Source: CAWBLP01 sp963789495 (GTDB taxonomy: Bacteria; Pseudomonadota; Alphaproteobacteria; Acetobacterales; Acetobacteraceae). Taken from it: a DNA stretch of 64,000 bases. The stretch lies in NCBI GenBank assembly GCA_963789495.1, contig CAWBLP010000004.1, forward strand, positions 372,001 to 436,000, written 5' to 3'. Positions 61,519 through 64,000 of the stretch are shown one piece after another (position 1 is the stretch's first letter; every line of letters begins with the position of its first letter). The notes beneath the pieces are model-generated. The model was not told the origin of the DNA. It did not search any database and saw nothing but the letters and a program-made list of their open reading frames with translations. Made by a program: the position numbers and the translations under genes.

Positions 61519-62751
61519 ATGAAGTTCGGAATCTTCTACGAACATCAGCTCCCCCGCCCGTGGACCGAGACCAGCGAATACGATCTGTTCCAGCAATCCC
61601 TGGCACAACTCGAACTCGCGGACCGGCTGGGCTATGACTTTGTCTGGGAGGTGGAGCATCACTTCCTGGAGGAATACTCGCATTCCTCCGCGCCCGAGGT
61701 CTTCCTGGCCGCCGCCAGTCAGCGCACCAAGAACATCCGGCTTGGCCATGGCATCGTGCAACTGACCACCAACCAGCCGCATCGGGTGGCGGAGCGCGTG
61801 GCAACGCTGGATCAGATCTCCGGCGGCCGGGTCGAACTGGGCATGGGTGAAGGGGCCGGGCCGGCCGAACTGCATCCGTTCGGGATTCGCGTGCGCGACA
61901 AGCGCGATCGCTGGGAAGAGGCGGTGAAGGCCATCATTCCTATGTTCACTGAGACCAGCTGGGAATTCCACGGCACGTATTACGACTTCCCGGCGCGCAA
62001 CGTGGTGCCGAAACCGTTTCAGAAGCCACATCCGCCGCTATGGGTGGCGTGTTCCAATATCCAGACGATTGCGGATGCCGGCGCCTGGGGCATGGGCGCG
62101 CTGGGATTCAGCTTTGTATCGCCCGAAGCCGCACGGGCCTGGGTGCATCGCTACTACAACACATTGCTGCATCGGCCGAATCGGCTGGCGGGCTACGCAA
62201 TCAACCCGAACGTCGCCATCGTGAATGGTTTCATGTGTGCCGAAACCGACGAGGAAGCGCTGGAGAAGGCCTCCGGATGGACCTTCTTTATCTTCGCGCT
62301 GTCGTATTACGGGCGGAAGGGTGTCGACGCGCCGGGGGCCGGCAATCTGTGGCGCGAATATCAGGACTGGCGGCACACGGAAAAGGCCCAGCAGGCGCTG
62401 CGCAACGGCTTGATCGGCTCGCCTGAGACCATTCGCAAGCGCTTGCGCATGTTTGCCGATGCGCATGTCGACCAGGTGATCCTGCTGAACCAGGCCGGCA
62501 AGACGTCACATGAAGATATCTGTGCCAGCCTGGATCTGTTCGCACGTGAGGTCATGCCGGAGTTCCATGCGCGTCAGCCCGATCAGGAGGCATGGAAGCA
62601 GGACGTGCTCGCAGGCCGTATCGTCCTGGACGAGTTGTCGACCGATCGCTACGATCTGTATGCGCATCAAAATGAAGATATCGTGCGGCTGACACCAGAA
62701 CAGCTGAAACAGCGCATGGCGGAGAAGGAGCGCCTGACAGAAGGCGCCTGA
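61519..62751 (+). CDS. LLM-class flavin-dependent oxidoreductase
   Basis: A 410-residue luciferase-like monooxygenase. It starts MKFGIFYEHQLPRPWTET, then the conserved FVWEVEHHFLEEYSHSSAP, IRLGHGIVQLTTNQPHRVAE and LGMGEGAGPAELHPFGI. The C-terminal part has SPETIRKRLRMFADAHVDQVI. The substrate is unknown. It may use reduced FMN from a separate reductase. The ATG at 61519 follows CAGGAAGCGCC. It is followed at short spacing by a GFA protein, a NIPSNAP protein and a phosphotriesterase-family gene, likely a single operon. Confidence 0.88.
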   Translation: MKFGIFYEHQLPRPWTETSEYDLFQQSLAQLELADRLGYDFVWEVEHHFLEEYSHSSAPEVFLAAASQRTKNIRLGHGIVQLTTNQPHRVAERVATLDQISGGRVELGMGEGAGPAELHPFGIRVRDKRDRWEEAVKAIIPMFTETSWEFHGTYYDFPARNVVPKPFQKPHPPLWVACSNIQTIADAGAWGMGALGFSFVSPEAARAWVHRYYNTLLHRPNRLAGYAINPNVAIVNGFMCAETDEEALEKASGWTFFIFALSYYGRKGVDAPGAGNLWREYQDWRHTEKAQQALRNGLIGSPETIRKRLRMFADAHVDQVILLNQAGKTSHEDICASLDLFAREVMPEFHARQPDQEAWKQDVLAGRIVLDELSTDRYDLYAHQNEDIVRLTPEQLKQRMAEKERLTEGA

Positions 62752-62782
62752 ACGCGTGCGCGGGGTATCGACGGAGGCCTGC

Positions 62783-63202
62783 ATGGAACATCGCGGCGGT
62801 TGCCATTGCGGAAATCTGCGCGTCCGGCTCCGGCTGACCAGGCCGCCACTGGAAAACCGGGTGAGGTCCTGCGCCTGCTCATTCTGTCGTACGCACGCAA
62901 CGCGCACGGTATCGGACGCAGAGGGGTCGTTCGAGGTCTGGGCTGACGACTGGACACTGGTCGAGCCATATCGGTTCGGTTCGCGGACTGCCGACTATCT
63001 CGTGTGCCGGCGATGCGGCGTCTATGTCGGCGCGGTCTGTGACACCGCCGCCGGAACGCGGGCCGTAGCCAATACCAACGTGCTGGACGATCGCGCCAGT
63101 TTCACGCAACAGGCTGCGCATCCCGACTATGACGGAGAAGCAACTGATGCTCGCCTGGCGCGCCGAGCCGCGAACTGGACCCCCACGATCCTGCACAGGT
63201 AG
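62783..63202 (+). CDS. GFA (glutathione-dependent formaldehyde-activating/CENP-V) family protein
   Basis: A 139-residue zinc-binding protein. The cysteine pattern GGCHCGNLRV, SCACSFCRTHA and CRRCGVYVG gives the C-x-C, C-x-x-C and C-x-x-C ligands of the two zinc sites. The founding member was thought to condense glutathione with formaldehyde, but most homologues are of unknown function. The ATG at 62783 follows GGAGGCCTGC. The gene is 31 bp after the monooxygenase and 6 bp before the NIPSNAP gene. Confidence 0.88.
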   Translation: MEHRGGCHCGNLRVRLRLTRPPLENRVRSCACSFCRTHATRTVSDAEGSFEVWADDWTLVEPYRFGSRTADYLVCRRCGVYVGAVCDTAAGTRAVANTNVLDDRASFTQQAAHPDYDGEATDARLARRAANWTPTILHR

Positions 63203-63208
63203 GCAGCC

Positions 63209-63844
63209 ATGATCTACGAACTTCGCACCTATACCCTGCATCACGGCAAGCTGCCCGCCTATCTCGACCTGGCACGCACGGTTGGTCGGCCGATACGCGG
63301 CAATGAATACGGCAGGTGCCACGGCTACTGGACCAGTGAGTTCGGCGCACTCAATCAAGTATGGCATTTGTGGAGCTACGACAGCCTGGATGAACGTGCT
63401 CGGCTGCGCGACGCCCTCGCGCAGAACCCACGTTGGCGGAGCGAATACGTGGCCAACGTGCAGCCTTTGTTGGCGCGTCAGGACATTCGGTTCCTGAATC
63501 CCATCAAGGACATAGCCCCGCCCGATACGCCTGGTGGCTTTATTGGATTGCGCATCTATCGCATGAACCCCGGAAAGCTCGCGGGTTGGGCGAAAGCATT
63601 CCGGGAGGTCATGCCGGCGCGCGAGAAATACTCGCAGAACATCGGCATCTGGACTGGCGAAGCCCCGCAACCGAACGAAGCGCTGCACATGTGGGCCTAC
63701 GCCAATCTCAGCTCCCGCACACGTATTCGCGCCGAGGTACTCAAGGACCCCGCCTGGCTGGCTTTCCTTTCGGCCACTGCGGGATCGATTGCCGAAATGC
63801 AAAACATCCTGCTGATGCCGACCGATTTTTCCCCCATGCAATAG
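63209..63844 (+). CDS. NIPSNAP family protein, two-domain
   Basis: A 211-residue protein with two ferredoxin-like NIPSNAP halves: MIYELRTYTLHHGKLPAYL to QPLLARQDIRFLNPI, and FIGLRIYRMNPGKLAGWAKA to QNILLMPTDFSPMQ. The WHLWSYDSLDERARLRDAL and LHMWAYANLSSRTRIRAEV blocks are the internal repeat. Such proteins are found in catabolic clusters, but no reaction is proven. It starts 6 bp after the GFA gene and is followed 10 bp later by the phosphotriesterase-family gene. Confidence 0.88.
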   Translation: MIYELRTYTLHHGKLPAYLDLARTVGRPIRGNEYGRCHGYWTSEFGALNQVWHLWSYDSLDERARLRDALAQNPRWRSEYVANVQPLLARQDIRFLNPIKDIAPPDTPGGFIGLRIYRMNPGKLAGWAKAFREVMPAREKYSQNIGIWTGEAPQPNEALHMWAYANLSSRTRIRAEVLKDPAWLAFLSATAGSIAEMQNILLMPTDFSPMQ

Positions 63845-63854
63845 GACACGGACT

Positions 63855-64000
63855 GTGCATATCCAGACTGTTACCGGACCGGTCGCCCTCAATTCGCTAG
63901 GGCGCAGCTTGATGCATGAACATCTGTTCATCGCGTTTCCCGGCGCCGAGTTCGATCCCAGCGCGGTGTTCGATCGCGCCGAGTTCATCAGCGAAGCGGT
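63855..64000 (+). CDS. Phosphotriesterase-family hydrolase, 3' end cut by window
   Basis: The first 48 codons of a metal-dependent hydrolase start at GTG 63855 after AGGACACGGACT. The opening TVTGPVALNSLGRSLMHEHL carries the family's H-x-H metal motif (M-H-E-H-L). Only this motif is available for identification, so a lactonase, phosphotriesterase or related amidohydrolase activity are all possible. It continues beyond the window. Confidence 0.75.
   Translation, partial: MHIQTVTGPVALNSLGRSLMHEHLFIAFPGAEFDPSAVFDRAEFISEA

Overview
The window is GC-rich and densely coding on both strands. It holds chromosomal housekeeping and catabolic genes and has no rRNA, tRNA, phage or plasmid genes that I can see. 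The gene families (MmcB, paired glnB-glnA and glnK-amtB units, a Uma2 nuclease, many luciferase-like, NIPSNAP, enoyl-CoA hydratase and Gfo/Idh/MocA enzymes, and REP elements of the LAGLDPAIH type) point to an alphaproteobacterium. I think Rhodospirillales/Acetobacteraceae is most likely, but that placement is by impression, not by phylogeny.

Layout. 1-4.2 kb: a 5'-cut enoyl-CoA hydratase, a MaoC-fold protein lacking its catalytic residues, a histidine phosphatase, a glutathione S-transferase, a SelW-like selenoprotein read through an in-frame UGA, and a PAP2 membrane phosphatase. 4.7-6.8 kb: the flagellar stator genes in the order motB-motA. 6.9-9.3 kb: a lone peptide-type ABC ATPase divergent from a D-lactate/glycolate-type FAD dehydrogenase. 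9.5-10.1 kb: an IS3 transposase remnant and two overlapping genes for tiny exported proteins followed by a terminator. 11-20 kb: a frameshifted winged-helix/TPR regulator, a phosphonate-type ABC transporter (phnC-phnD-phnE-phnE) behind a broken aldo/keto reductase, a truncated Uma2 nuclease and a frameshifted D-aminoacylase-like amidohydrolase. 20-25.5 kb: DUF2189 membrane protein, flavin monooxygenase, GNAT, metallopeptidase, pterin dehydratase, MmcB, a small lipoprotein and a PEP-CTERM gene broken by a 5x16-bp tandem repeat.

25.7-35.5 kb: two overlapping polysaccharide-deacetylase-like genes, pdxH, an EI24-type membrane protein, a bactofilin, a 1061-residue DUF4062-STAND NTPase and a class I aminotransferase. 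35.7-41.6 kb: the nitrogen block glnB-glnA and glnK-amtB, with sigma-54-like promoters before both PII genes, then an outer-membrane porin. 41.7-46.6 kb: a tightly overlapping five-gene acyl-CoA operon on the minus strand. 46.9-53.3 kb: an enolase-superfamily dehydratase with a PfkB/adenosine kinase, pdxA, a NIPSNAP protein, YggS, a ThiE-like protein and an S49 peptidase. 53.6-64 kb: an MFS transporter, an SDR, two coupled Gfo/Idh/MocA dehydrogenases, CinA, an SGNH hydrolase, a DMT exporter, an orphan SsuB-type ATPase, a second flavin monooxygenase, a GFA protein, another NIPSNAP protein and the start of a phosphotriesterase-family gene.

How the parts relate. The nitrogen block is a classical PII/glutamine synthetase/ammonium transport unit. 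PdxA, PdxH and YggS are three vitamin B6 genes lying apart in the same window. Much of the rest looks like accessory catabolism with unknown substrates. At least a dozen single-base frameshifts fall inside well-conserved genes, including one in glnA and six in amtB. They are confined to 12-20, 25 and 36-42 kb, which suggests local assembly error or real decay. The most noteworthy observations are the selenoprotein, the repeat-disrupted PEP-CTERM gene, the DUF4062-STAND protein, the two-peptide operon and a long inverted-repeat element present twice.
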